Shown here: positions 47,001-53,094 of the stretch, piece after piece
Layout: each line of letters begins with the position of its first letter
How positions within the stretch are numbered: position 1 is the stretch's first letter
NCBI GenBank assembly: GCA_023436305.1
Contig: JAEZJQ010000010.1
Span: 5,463 to 69,462 of the forward strand
Source: Bacillota bacterium
GTDB lineage: Bacteria; Bacillota; UBA4882; UBA8346
Direction: 5' to 3'
Length of the DNA stretch: 64,000 bases
Made by a program: the position numbers and the translations under genes
Notes under the pieces: model-generated
Told to the model about the DNA's origin: nothing
What the model saw: only the letters and a program-made list of their open reading frames with translations
The model's database searches: none

Positions 47001-47281
47001 TTCCAAAAGCTTTGAATAAATGGAGCACTGTCGATTTGCCGCGCCGCCGGATAATCACTGATACAATCCAGCCCTCCACGAATATTCCCCCAAAACTCAT
47101 CCATATTATTAGCCTGGGGAAATTTTACAGCAATGCCCACGATAGCCATATCTTCATGGCGCGCTACCCGGCCATCGGTTCCCTCATCTTTCAAGATAAC
47201 CTTTAGTAACTCGGCGGCCTCTTGCTTATCAATTTTGCCTTGCTTGGAATGTTGGACAATTAATTGGACTAAATCGTTCAT
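35048..47281 (-). CDS. Hybrid PKS-NRPS, KS-KR-ACP-KS-KR-ACP-C-A(Gly)-PCP-C, AT-less
   Basis: This is the largest gene, 4077 residues. ATG 47281 lies 7 nt behind AAAGGA. The N-terminus (MNDLVQLIVQHSKQGKIDKQEAAELL) looks like a helical docking domain pairing with the acidic tail of the preceding PKS. KS1 has active Cys near 214 and KR1 has GGAGGIG near 912; ACP1 is near 1234. KS2 Cys is near 1467, KR2 GGTGGIG near 2164 and ACP2 near 2494. Each KS leads through a YPFERxRCW linker straight to a KR region, with no AT and no DH, so two beta-hydroxy units are predicted. C1 has HHIISDG near 2682. The A domain has HTSGSTGTPKG (Tyr replaced by His) near 3147 and pocket D-I-L-Q-M-G-M-I-W, a glycine code. 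The PCP is GGNSMKA near 3572. C2 has HHIISDG near 3760. The protein ends in DSADFQF. Confidence 0.95.
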   Translation of the reverse strand: MNDLVQLIVQHSKQGKIDKQEAAELLKVILKDEGTDGRVARHEDMAIVGIAVKFPQANNMDEFWGNIRGGLDCISDYPAARQIDSAPFIQSFWNSDQHEFKFNSGGYLQTIAEFDAKFFQISPKEASLMDPHQRLFLETAWEALEDAGYGGKKLSGSQTGIYLGYNSERNYGQFIAKHEPLAAAISVTGNLPPVTVGRIAYLLNFKGPCVLIDTACSSSLVAVHFACKGIMNGDCDQAIAGGVRITLTPAVGVNDSELGLVSKSNKTKAFDEHSDGTIWGEGVAALLIKPYQKALRDHDHIHAIIKGSAVNHDGRSAGLTAPNSIAQAEVIMKAWREADIDPETITYIEAHGTGTKLGDPIEIDGIQKAFRKFTPKKQFCAIGSVKSNIGHLDSMAGMAGLVKAVLALKHRELPPTLYFDTPNRKINFMDSPVFVSDRVIPWQTDGYPRRCGVSSFGFSGTNCHIVLEEALENNEQEHPDVTDTKGFLAMSAKNEKILVKFVVKQLEFLKNHPGINLKDYCYTLNTGRGHYYCRLLVVFDNYHDLVAKLTGFYPAETAPGAAINGIFYGVHKPVSADKDIHDKSERTESQVKELTKLAGEKLNEWAASNTKKHEIPVQLWELYIQGAELDWEKLYQGEERQKIHAPVYPFERTRCWLLPVQAKSQFASWAGPDIYYAMAWQPADLAESNQASFSPRQIIILKNSAATSGNRLDGLEKALCEAGCDVAEITTGAEFQQAGNCYQIPNSEAGYQKLMETLPVQNEVTIIHMLTVSGAAAAQNPDELAAQQEMGVFSLLYLAKSLSGRKLKVNLWLISAGVHEVTGNEPWLNPGNATLFGLGKTLGIENPDLKCRCIDIDDQTGVNQIIAELKFNDTHYQAAYRAGKRYVEELTGALPDPTAQAPGIRRDGVYLITGGAGGIGLAIGKYLASQNTVNLVLINRTPLPERHEWDAILQREPGSAIADRIAAIREIEASGSEVVCYSADIAREQELRTVLQAVRAKWGPVHGIVHCAGVVGGGLMRDMDAAHLRKTLAPKVQGTWLLDHLTTTDPLDFFILFSSAATVTGGSGNGDYVAANAYQDAFSFYRNQQGRKTLAINWPIWGDTGMAKGMAIEEKRQVFAPLTAGDAIPMFAALFQSSAKRLIAGRLNLASPVLELAGLLPFTLSEKLAAQARQAKQTQFISSTQLAQSHPVKITGTSRGNYRETEQKLAQIWSQVLGFEELNIHDNFFEIGGDSILLLSLQSLIDKQFPGKVTVADLFAYPSIARLAEFLEQKGQSGRKTAPAQNLPETVDPEIAIIGMAAKFPGAGDYREFWANLKQGVDSVGEFPGLRQRDANVFWQTIHIGEEIQSYNPGGYLAEIDKFDYQFFRLSPKEASVMDPNQRLFLENVWEAIEDAGYGGDQLAGSKTGIYVGYNNWPLYGQLANRIEPFSAMATPGNIASIIPSRISYMLNLKGPALLVDTACSSSLVAVHLACQGIRNRDCAMAVAGGIRINILPVKDNSDFGIQSAGFRTRAFDENADGVVWGEGVASVLLKPLSQALVDGDHIYAVIKGSATNQDGSSIGITAPNVIAQEEVIIEAWQKAGIDPETITYIEAHGTGTKLGDPIEIDGLKRSFGRYTDKKQFCAIGSIKPNIGHSDCAAGMAGLIKAVLALQHQEIPPSIHFQVPNRKIDFEESPLYVNHTLRRWETDGGPKRCGVSSFGISGTNCHIVLEEAPPSTVATPVSNDGWHVLTLSAKSEKALQDLIIRYRKFIGEIPGLGVAQLCYTANTGRGHYKYRLAIITSGETDLKTKLARFNPANVTANTGDGVFYNYHSIVPGNRRTEDPHELSESQRQELTHQAVQKLTEILAAPAQAYGQLAEICGLYVKGAGIPWDMLYHDGSYQRVSLPVYPFERNRCWLDLPETCEIEIREPDPYFTIAWRPEAVPAGAPQPFSAKTLVVYEQPKDPVGGRELELIAGLRSAGTELLELQISEESETGKRKANGALNLRITGSYQDYQRTFQEHSLRDVARIIFVTNISNHREIDSLHELEQTQVKGVNQLVHLVKALVDSDLKHEVEIILVAGNVHRVTGTEPWLNPEAATLIGLGKTVGMENIHLICRAIDLDEATGIPAIIAEISTPHRHYLVAYRAGQRYLPEIQTANLAGVGNTDLEIKDGNVYLITGGTGGIGLEVARFLAGEAKVKLCLINRSPMPKRLEWEQILAEGKDRKLCKKIEAIQSIERSGSEVYCYSADVADHHQMEAAISEIGAKYGRIHGIFHGAGVAGDGFLIRKTDQAFQEVIRPKVHGTWVLDRLTQKDNPDFMVLFSSITALLGGPGQGDYTAANSYLDSYAAYRRQQGRRTLAINWPAWLEIGMAVDFGANVNGVFKTIATASAIQALKTVLSKEFCQVVIGELNLGVIRPELFDTLPFMISPELRAAIVNQPANETGVLRKSGSTIEKPQVLKSVVLQGGSCAPAHIQGFSSVQKSAAQIWGNIFGVAALNLHDDFFELGGDSISAMQIVNLVNQTLDVRLEVVDLLRNPIFEDFSRYLEQQCAGSNRFSAIRPVAEQACYPVSSAQKRLFILNQMERNQIHYNIPGATIIEGKLDRKRLEEVFDTIIRRHESLRTRFAIVDGRPVQYIEPTLKLRIDYRQAAETEIGAILKDFIRPFDLSRAPLLRSGLVELSPVKHLLIYDMHHIISDGTSLRLLIQEFIDLYHGQEPPPLRIQYKDYAAWQNELVQSGAILKQEEYWLARFAGEIPVLNLPSDYPRPAAQSFEGGEVWFEIPPELSEGINRVAAAQDATFYMVLLAAYYILLFKYSGQEDIVIGSPIAGRSHADLEKIIGMLVNTLALRNFPVGTKTFLEFLAEVRENSLKAYENQDYQFEELVEKLELRRDLSRNPLFDVMFILQKMEVDSPPSCDAGFRNYPIPNQSAKFDLTLQILENDAGLDCRFEYCAKLYNPETLQRMAGHLQTILGAIVVHPELKLAELEILTPAEKQQVLYGFNNTTVEYSREKTVHQLFKEQAERTPDQIALAMGDRQLTYRELDEVSGQLAHKLREMGVGANHLVGIMCRRSPELIIGILGALKSGGAYLPIDPDYPGHRIQYILEDGKVQILLTNGGLTPPSGFNGATLQLDEGLVNQSGKTYHANQSSSRDLAYVIHTSGSTGTPKGVMIEHRGVHNFIRGVMGRIDFSVAQTILALTTVSFDIFGLETLLPLTLGLKVVIAAESEQRDSQLLSSLIIDQRVDLLQITPSRLRLLLLDPGSFACFERLSAIMIGGEALPEDLFRQVRRLTPARIYNMYGPTETTIWSTIKDLTAGGGLNIGTPIANTRIYIVNSGLHPQPVGIPGEICIAGDGLARGYWGKPDLTSEKFIPVPDSLFQNTGAHFTDTGDGWAIDNFAQSAAALEQLNQHNAQPMMYKTGDLGRWRADGNIEFLGRIDHQVKVRGYRIELGEIEGWLAQHEAVKEAVVIVRDDAHGEKYLCAYLTGRKELTVQELRQHLEENLPEYMIPAFFVQLEDLPLTPNGKLDRKAIAAKDPEPGTGIATGVEYEAPCNEVEQKLAAIWEEVLGISSVGINDNFFSQGGNSMKAVTLMLRVNQELNTQLPLQKVFEIPTIKALAKFITTMTPDTHTAIQPVPRQDYYPVSSAQKRTYLLSQHADAGTSFNLFNAVIIEGGLEIPRLENAFRLLIDRHESLRTSFKLMSGEIVQQIEDAVDFKLGYQEWEPADKTPEPERIENELRRLVQPFDLSRAPLFRANLVKIREGRYLLVYDMHHIISDGTSMAIIMKELVMLYYDRELPVLRIQYKDFAAWQNQLLNSEAVKQQEAYWLKKFAGGIPVLNLRLDYPRPDVKGFEGDDLRFTISLELTAGLNRLALQTEATLFMVLFAAYNILLHKYTGQEDIIIGSNVAGRSHPDLENIIGMYLNILPLRNYPKADRTFREFLAEVKTNTLEAFANQDCQFEIFLAKLNLQRDLSRNPLFDTVFTMQDFRNTAIQIDEVRFTQVKFSPKVSRMDLMFMLSETDTGIEVIVEYSTQLFKRSRIESISKHYQEILSQIVTNPDIRIRDLVIANQLLTAATMISDTDSADFQF
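39903..39916. repeat. GC palindrome TGCGCG-n2-CGCGCA inside a linker
   Basis: A perfect inverted repeat within the coding sequence of the 35048-47281 gene, in the non-conserved linker between KR2 and ACP2, where it encodes Cys-Ala-Pro-Ala-His without breaking the frame. Confidence 0.6.
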
Positions 47282-47336
47282 CGTTACCGTCCTTTGAGTT
47301 GGTTACCGTCCGGCGTAAGACAGTTACAACGGATTG

Positions 47337-50300
47337 CTAATCATTTAATAATTTCGCGATTCTATCTTCAAGTTCTTGGTCGGTTTCATCACTTGGCATT
47401 GAATCTATTGTTTCATCCGCCGGGTTAGCCCCTAAATGAATAAATTCAGCCAATTCGGCAATGGACGGATACAGGAACAGATCGGCCACGGTGACTCTAC
47501 CGGGAAACACTTCTTCCAGCAGTCCAAAAATTTTATTCAGGGTAATGGAATCGCCGCCGATTTCAAAAAAGTTGTCATTGGGATTGATCTGATCATATCC
47601 CAGTTTGTCTCTCCAAATTTGGGTAATGGTGGTCTCAATCTCCTCGCGGGTGGAGAGATTAATTGGGTTGCCTTGGGTGGACGGTTGGGAAGAGCCTACG
47701 GAAACTCCATCGGCTGCAACTTGGGAATCGCCATTTAACAGATCCGCAATCTGTTTTTCTAAAGCCTGATCACCGCCCGCCCCATCCAGTGCGGGTTTCC
47801 CGGGCTCCGAACCGGAAATATGCTCCGCCAATTCCGAAATTGTCGGGTATAAAAACAGATCAGCCGTTGTGACTTTCCCCGGAAACTCAGTTTCAAGGGC
47901 GGTAAAAATCTGGTTGATCTTTAATGAATCTCCGCCGATCTCAAAGAAATTATCATGGACGCCGATTTCGGCATATCCTAAGTTTTGCCGCCAAATTTCC
48001 ATCAAACGTTGGGTGATGGAAGCATATAAATCTTCCGGCGAACCAGCGGATTCCGGCCGGGTCCGCCCGGTGGCCTGGGTACCTCGTTGGATCCGTTCCA
48101 TGACTTCCCGGCGGAGTTCATCGGTTAATCGAATATTGGCGCCATCCATAATGGATTTGAAAGCAGGGTTGGCATAATTAAAGTCACCCACAGCGATCCC
48201 GCTCCGGTCAGTGGGTAAAACGGTAGCCAGGACCTTTACAGCTTCCGCAGCTGAAATCCCCTGAAAAACGGCAGCATTTTCACGAAGTGTATCAATATTT
48301 TCCGCCATTCCGGTCCGGTTCCAGACAGTCCAATTGATAGTCAGCGCCGGTTGATGTTTCTTGGCGCAATAGGCCGCATAGGAATCCAAAAATGAATTTG
48401 CCGCCACATAGCCGCTCATTCCCATCGTCCCGGCAATGGAAACCAATGATGAAAACATGATCAAGAAATCCAGCGGCTCGGACTCAGCGAAACGGCTAAG
48501 CAGCCAGGCACCGTTCATCTTGGGGGACAATACCCCGGTCAATTGGCCTTCGGATTGGTTGGCAATTAGGCCGCTTCCCGCGACTCCGGCGCAATGAATG
48601 ATACCGTCAATTTTGCCGAATTTCTGTTTGGTTTGATCCCATACGGTTTTCAGATCTTGCTCCACAGCCACATCGATTGCATATAAGTCAACGTGCGATC
48701 CTTTGGCTTCAATTTCTTGCAAGGCAGCAATCCGCTGCGACAGTTTTTGGCCAGCCCCCTGTTGGATGATTGAATCCCATTGCGCACGCGGAGGAAGCGC
48801 GGAACGGCCAATCAATACTAAATTCACCGGTTGTTGGGCGGCAAGGTATTTCCCGAGGGCCAGTCCCACCCCTCCGGTACCTCCGGTAATCAGGTAAACC
48901 CCGCCTTCTTTGATGCCGATGTTACGTTTGGATAAAGATTCACTGCTGAAACGGCTCAATTTCTCAACATATCTGACGCCATGACGGTAAGCAATCATCG
49001 ATGAACCCGGTCTCCGTAACTCGGCGATAAGAACGGCGGGTTTCGTTGCCTCGTCAATATCAAGATAACTGCACTTGCAGTTAGGAAATTCCAGCGTCAT
49101 CGCCTTTCCGAAGCCAAATAAAGTTGCATGTTCCGGATGCAGCCGGGTCTCGTCCCCGGTAACTTCATTGACATTCGGGGCGGCCAACACCAGTTGAAGT
49201 GCCGGTTTAACTTTAAGGGCTCCCAAGGCCTTCGCCAGATAAAATAAACTGTATATACCGGACTTTTGGCTGTTTTCCAGTTCTGCCAGTGTTCCCGGAC
49301 TGTTACTTGCGCCATCCAGGGTGAATAAATGAAGCATCGCCGATATTTTTCGGTCCCCAAGCGCCACCAGTAATTGATAATAATCTTGTTCCTGGTTGGC
49401 GATGACAAAATGCCCCCCGTCCAAGGCTTGAAATCCGGGGCCGATACTCACCGTAACGACTTCCCGGTAATGGGCGGCAGTATACGCCGTGATTTGGTCC
49501 GATAGCGGGCTGGTTCCTTTGAAGATAACCAGGGTTTCTGCGGCGGGGTCTTGATCGGGTTCCGGCGGTAAAGTTTCTTGTTCCCAGCGCATTTCATAGA
49601 GCAACCGGCTGATTTCATCCTGGGTCACGGCAATTTTGGGCTCAGGAATGTCAATCCAACACCGGTTTCTTTCAAAGGGGTAGACCGGCAAACTAAGGCG
49701 ACGGCGTTGTTCCCCCTGATACAATCCATTCCAGTCAACTTTGGCGCCCTTGACGTAAAGCGCGCCAATTTGCTGCAAAACGGTAATATCTGTTTTTCCT
49801 GAAGCCAGGAAAACTGCCATTTTTTCGGCCGCTTCCCGGCTGAGCCTGCGGATTTCCGAATCGGTAACAGTATTGGTATCGCCAATTTTTTTGTTATCAG
49901 CGATGATTTTATGATAGCCGTAATAAATTTTGGAATCTCCCGGTATGTCTGACGCGCGCGCGTCGCGCGCGAGGAGACCGGACTGGTTGAGCGCCGCCTG
50001 AAAATCCTGCCAGTCCCGGCCAATCACCACCAGCCGGTACTCATAATGACCCCGCCCGGAATTCGCCGTAAAACAAATATCCGCGATATCAAATCCGGCA
50101 GCGCTAATCCGGCGGATATCCAATTTCCGGTACAACTCGATGAAACTTTGTAAAGCTTTCTCGTTTTTGGCTGATAATGTAAGAATCGACCATTCGCTGG
50201 CTTTGGTGGAAGGCCCGTTAAATTTTTGCGGGGCCTCTTCTAAAATAATATGGCAATTCGTACCGCTTAAACCAAAGGAACTAATGCCACACCGGCGTGG

Positions 50301-51599
50301 AATTTTATGAACTTCCCAGTCCGATGGGCGATTGTTGACATATACCGGAGAATTTTCAAATGCAATCCGCTGATTGGGTTTATTAAAATGAAAACTGGGC
50401 GGTAGTTTTTGATATTGCAATGCGGCGATAGCCTGGACCAATCCCGCGACTCCCGCCAAATTATCCAAATGCCCGATTTTCGTCTTGACTGAACCGATGG
50501 CGCAAAACTGTTTTTTTGTAGTATAGCGCAGAAATGCCCGTTGGATGCCGTCGATTTCGATGGGATCGCCCAGTTTTGTGCCAGTTCCGTGCGCTTCAAT
50601 ATAGGTAATGGTTTCCGGGTCAACTTCGGCATCTTTCCAGGCTTGAACGATGACTTCCTCCTGTGCCAGGACATTGGGCGCCGTTAAACCCACAGAACTC
50701 CCGTCCTGATTGGTTGCACTTCCTTTAATCACGGCATAAACATGATCATTATCCCGTAACGCCCGGTGTAAAGGTTTCAAGACGAGGGCCACCACACCTT
50801 CACCGATACCGGTGCCGTCGGCGGCATCATCAAAGGTCCGGGCCTTGCCGTCCGATGATTCAATCCCCAACTTATCCTTGATTTCCAACGGCAAAATATT
50901 AATTCGAACCCCCCCGGCAATGGCCATTTCACATTCTTTATGCCTAATGGCTTGGCAAGCCAGGTGAACCGCCACCAATGAAGAGGAACAAGCGGTGTCA
51001 ACCACCATGCTGGGGCCTTTCAAATCTAACAAATACGAGATGCGGCCGGCCATAATTGAATTCAAATTGGGAATGAATAAAGCGGCGGCCGAATTGGGCT
51101 CCACATCCAAAATTAAACTACGGTAATTATAATAATCATCTCCGCGAAAACCGATATATACCCCGGTCTTGGTTCCCACCAATTTATCCCCGCCGTAACC
51201 CGCGTCTTCCACAGCCTGCCAGACGGTCTCGAGGAAAAGCCGCTGGTTAGGATCGAGCAGTTTGGCTTCTTTGGGAGCGAGATTAAAAAACCGGTAATCA
51301 AATTTATCGATCTCATTCAAATAGGCGATTTTGGCATACTCTTTGGCCAGTTGCGGTTTGCAATAATCGATGTAACGATTGGCGTCATTTTTGCGGATCT
51401 CAGGTAAATTACGGATACAATTGGTTGCTTGTGAAGTATTCTCCCAAAAACTCTCCAGGGAATCTGCTCCGGGCAATTTCATGGCTAGTCCGATTATTGC
51501 AATATCTTTATGGGAACTGGTGGAAATCTCCTCAAAATCTTCCGCCATAATTTCCTGGGTATCATTTAATGTCAAGATATCAGATAAATTGGGGGACAT
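47337..51599 (-). CDS. AT-less PKS, KS-KR-ACP-ACP
   Basis: ATG 51599 is used because GAAAGGAG lies 8 nt upstream; the ATG at 51617 overlaps that site. The protein has 1420 residues. The KS has DTACSSSLVAVH near 205, EAHGTGTKLGDP and KTKIGHLD. A YPFERNRCW linker leads to the structural and catalytic KR halves, with GGTGGVG near 906 and FSSLVS...GYVAANS near 1053. Two ACPs follow in tandem, both FFEIGGDS, near 1225 and 1346; they differ in sequence but resemble each other. There is no AT, DH, ER or methyltransferase. The C-terminus (ETDQELEDRIAKLLND) is an acidic helix suited to docking onto the next protein. It should add one beta-hydroxy ketide unit from a malonyl loaded in trans. Confidence 0.95.
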   Translation of the reverse strand: MSPNLSDILTLNDTQEIMAEDFEEISTSSHKDIAIIGLAMKLPGADSLESFWENTSQATNCIRNLPEIRKNDANRYIDYCKPQLAKEYAKIAYLNEIDKFDYRFFNLAPKEAKLLDPNQRLFLETVWQAVEDAGYGGDKLVGTKTGVYIGFRGDDYYNYRSLILDVEPNSAAALFIPNLNSIMAGRISYLLDLKGPSMVVDTACSSSLVAVHLACQAIRHKECEMAIAGGVRINILPLEIKDKLGIESSDGKARTFDDAADGTGIGEGVVALVLKPLHRALRDNDHVYAVIKGSATNQDGSSVGLTAPNVLAQEEVIVQAWKDAEVDPETITYIEAHGTGTKLGDPIEIDGIQRAFLRYTTKKQFCAIGSVKTKIGHLDNLAGVAGLVQAIAALQYQKLPPSFHFNKPNQRIAFENSPVYVNNRPSDWEVHKIPRRCGISSFGLSGTNCHIILEEAPQKFNGPSTKASEWSILTLSAKNEKALQSFIELYRKLDIRRISAAGFDIADICFTANSGRGHYEYRLVVIGRDWQDFQAALNQSGLLARDARASDIPGDSKIYYGYHKIIADNKKIGDTNTVTDSEIRRLSREAAEKMAVFLASGKTDITVLQQIGALYVKGAKVDWNGLYQGEQRRRLSLPVYPFERNRCWIDIPEPKIAVTQDEISRLLYEMRWEQETLPPEPDQDPAAETLVIFKGTSPLSDQITAYTAAHYREVVTVSIGPGFQALDGGHFVIANQEQDYYQLLVALGDRKISAMLHLFTLDGASNSPGTLAELENSQKSGIYSLFYLAKALGALKVKPALQLVLAAPNVNEVTGDETRLHPEHATLFGFGKAMTLEFPNCKCSYLDIDEATKPAVLIAELRRPGSSMIAYRHGVRYVEKLSRFSSESLSKRNIGIKEGGVYLITGGTGGVGLALGKYLAAQQPVNLVLIGRSALPPRAQWDSIIQQGAGQKLSQRIAALQEIEAKGSHVDLYAIDVAVEQDLKTVWDQTKQKFGKIDGIIHCAGVAGSGLIANQSEGQLTGVLSPKMNGAWLLSRFAESEPLDFLIMFSSLVSIAGTMGMSGYVAANSFLDSYAAYCAKKHQPALTINWTVWNRTGMAENIDTLRENAAVFQGISAAEAVKVLATVLPTDRSGIAVGDFNYANPAFKSIMDGANIRLTDELRREVMERIQRGTQATGRTRPESAGSPEDLYASITQRLMEIWRQNLGYAEIGVHDNFFEIGGDSLKINQIFTALETEFPGKVTTADLFLYPTISELAEHISGSEPGKPALDGAGGDQALEKQIADLLNGDSQVAADGVSVGSSQPSTQGNPINLSTREEIETTITQIWRDKLGYDQINPNDNFFEIGGDSITLNKIFGLLEEVFPGRVTVADLFLYPSIAELAEFIHLGANPADETIDSMPSDETDQELEDRIAKLLND
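49953..49972. repeat. CGCGCG-rich palindrome in a KS-KR linker
   Basis: GCGCGCGCG-TC-GCGCGCG lies in the KS-to-KR linker of the 47337-51599 gene and encodes ARDARA. On the minus strand it is preceded by CCGGTCTC, as the plus-strand copy at 17924 is. Confidence 0.55.
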
Positions 51600-51607
51600 T
51601 CGGTTTT

Positions 51608-51615
51608 CTCCTTTC
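51608..51615 (-). promoter_or_regulatory. Ribosome binding site fixing the 51599 start
   Basis: GAAAGGAG on the minus strand with an 8-nt spacer to ATG 51599. It overlaps the upstream in-frame ATG at 51617, which is therefore rejected as a start. Confidence 0.75.
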
Positions 51616-51672
51616 ATATACCGGACACTCGCTAAAAATCGTGGTTATATTCATATCCGGCGCGGGCTTTCG

Positions 51673-52911
51673 TCAGGACATCCCGTACTGTTGTTTGAAT
51701 GCAAAAACGGCGTCGGCGGCTTTGGTAAAACCTCCGGCATTTTTAAACGAATCGCTGATTTTTGATGAACCGGCCCGATAGCGCTGATCCGCAAGGATCG
51801 TTTGGGCGGCCTGTTTCAACAACAAGGCATCCACTTGGGTTCTATCGATAAAAATTCCCGCGCCCAACTCCTCCACCCGGTGCGCCAATAAACTTTGATC
51901 CGCGGCATATGGGAGCATCAACAATGGCACTTCGTGAAACAGTGCTTCCGATACAACTTCAAACCCCTCGTTGGTAATTAGCAAATCGGACCGCATAAAT
52001 AATTCCTGGCGAAGCGCCCGATCCATAACTCTAAAATTCGGCGGGAATTCACCCAGCGATTCTTGGGCGGCTTTTTCGTCCATGGATACCACCACCTGGC
52101 AGTCCGAGCCTGCAAATGCCGTCAGACAGTTCTGATAAAAAGTATGGCGTCCAAGGAAATCCGGTTTCATGTAAATAATGATCAAGGGCCGGGACATGGA
52201 AAATTCCATTGGGAAATCCACCTTGGGGCGGTAAAAGGAAGGCCCCACGAATTGAAAACTATCATCAAAAATGTTAGCGTAAATTTGAAAATACCCGGAA
52301 GTAAAAACCAGATTCAGTGGTTCCTTTGCCAAGAAAACATCCATAAAATCATCTAATTCATACATCTTTTGTAAATTTCTTTCCAACGCGTTGATAATCA
52401 ACTTTAGGCCATCCACCTTGCCTTTCGGCAGCGCATTTTCCGAAATCCGCAATACTTTTTTCATTAGCAATTCCGGAGCGGCCTCAATCATGGCATTGCA
52501 ATAAGCAAACGAAGAAACAGTGCATATGGCGGGTAGTTTCAATGTTTTTGCGATTTGTTTGCTCCACAACGTAAACGAATCGTGAATAATATAATCCGGT
52601 TGCTCCTGCATGACCTTATCCAGCATCTTCTGGTAAACTTTTTTATTTTCATACAAGTTATCCCGGGCATGATTGAATAGTACTTCAATCCCAAAGGTGG
52701 TGTGAATATCCTCCTCGGTGTTTACAAAGGCTAAATCTCCCCCGTCAATCGGGCGAAAATCGGCTCCGGTATCGGTAATACGTTCACGGTAGGGTTCAAG
52801 AAAGAAATAAACTACTTGTTCTCCCCGGTTTACCAATTCTCTGATGAAATCCAGCGTTACATTGATATGGTCGCCGTGATTCGTAGACATTAAACAGACT
52901 GCTTTGGCCAT
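51673..52911 (-). CDS. MGT-family glycosyltransferase paralogue with degenerate donor-binding motif
   Basis: The protein has 412 residues, with ATG 52911 11 nt behind a TGAGGTGAATCC site. It is a paralogue of the neighbouring gene at 53091-54314 along its whole length: both have an N-terminal NHGxH/AHGH motif, PDYIIHDS near residue 105, DDSFxFVG near 225 and an ISDSFKNAGGF-type C-terminus. The GT-B donor-site motif that reads THGGINS in the neighbour reads TNEGFEV here (residue about 312), so the HGG signature is lost. The N-terminal His is kept. It may have altered donor use, or be an inactive partner that activates the neighbour. Family members glycosylate macrolides and are often involved in self-protection. 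Confidence 0.85.
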   Translation of the reverse strand: MAKAVCLMSTNHGDHINVTLDFIRELVNRGEQVVYFFLEPYRERITDTGADFRPIDGGDLAFVNTEEDIHTTFGIEVLFNHARDNLYENKKVYQKMLDKVMQEQPDYIIHDSFTLWSKQIAKTLKLPAICTVSSFAYCNAMIEAAPELLMKKVLRISENALPKGKVDGLKLIINALERNLQKMYELDDFMDVFLAKEPLNLVFTSGYFQIYANIFDDSFQFVGPSFYRPKVDFPMEFSMSRPLIIIYMKPDFLGRHTFYQNCLTAFAGSDCQVVVSMDEKAAQESLGEFPPNFRVMDRALRQELFMRSDLLITNEGFEVVSEALFHEVPLLMLPYAADQSLLAHRVEELGAGIFIDRTQVDALLLKQAAQTILADQRYRAGSSKISDSFKNAGGFTKAADAVFAFKQQYGMS

Positions 52912-52977
52912 GGATTCACCTCATGAATCAACGATAAATGTCCGTAGGTGTGTTCGACGCCTGACGTCCGCGTACCC

Positions 52978-53094
52978 CTAGGAGTCTGTGCGGCTAATCG
53001 ATTTTCGAAGCATATTTGGTATCGCGCGACATGTTCTAATACAATATATAGTGGTTTTGAGTAATTAAAACGTGTTACTCGCACAGACTCCTAG
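52978..53094. mobile_element. MITE-like element with 15-bp perfect terminal inverted repeats
   Basis: The left end CTAGGAGTCTGTGCG (52978-52992) is the exact reverse complement of CGCACAGACTCCTAG (53080-53094). The 87-bp interior is AT-rich in its right half and has no coding capacity. No clear target duplication is seen. The element fills most of the 179-bp gap between the two glycosyltransferase genes, and its right end supplies the TAG stop codon of the upstream gene. It could alternatively form a large hairpin in the mRNA. Confidence 0.6.

Noticed and set aside
52890..53084. A 64-codon minus-strand frame across the gap between the glycosyltransferases
   Set aside because: It spans the MITE-like element and overlaps the next gene's start. 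No protein pattern and no ribosome binding site support it.
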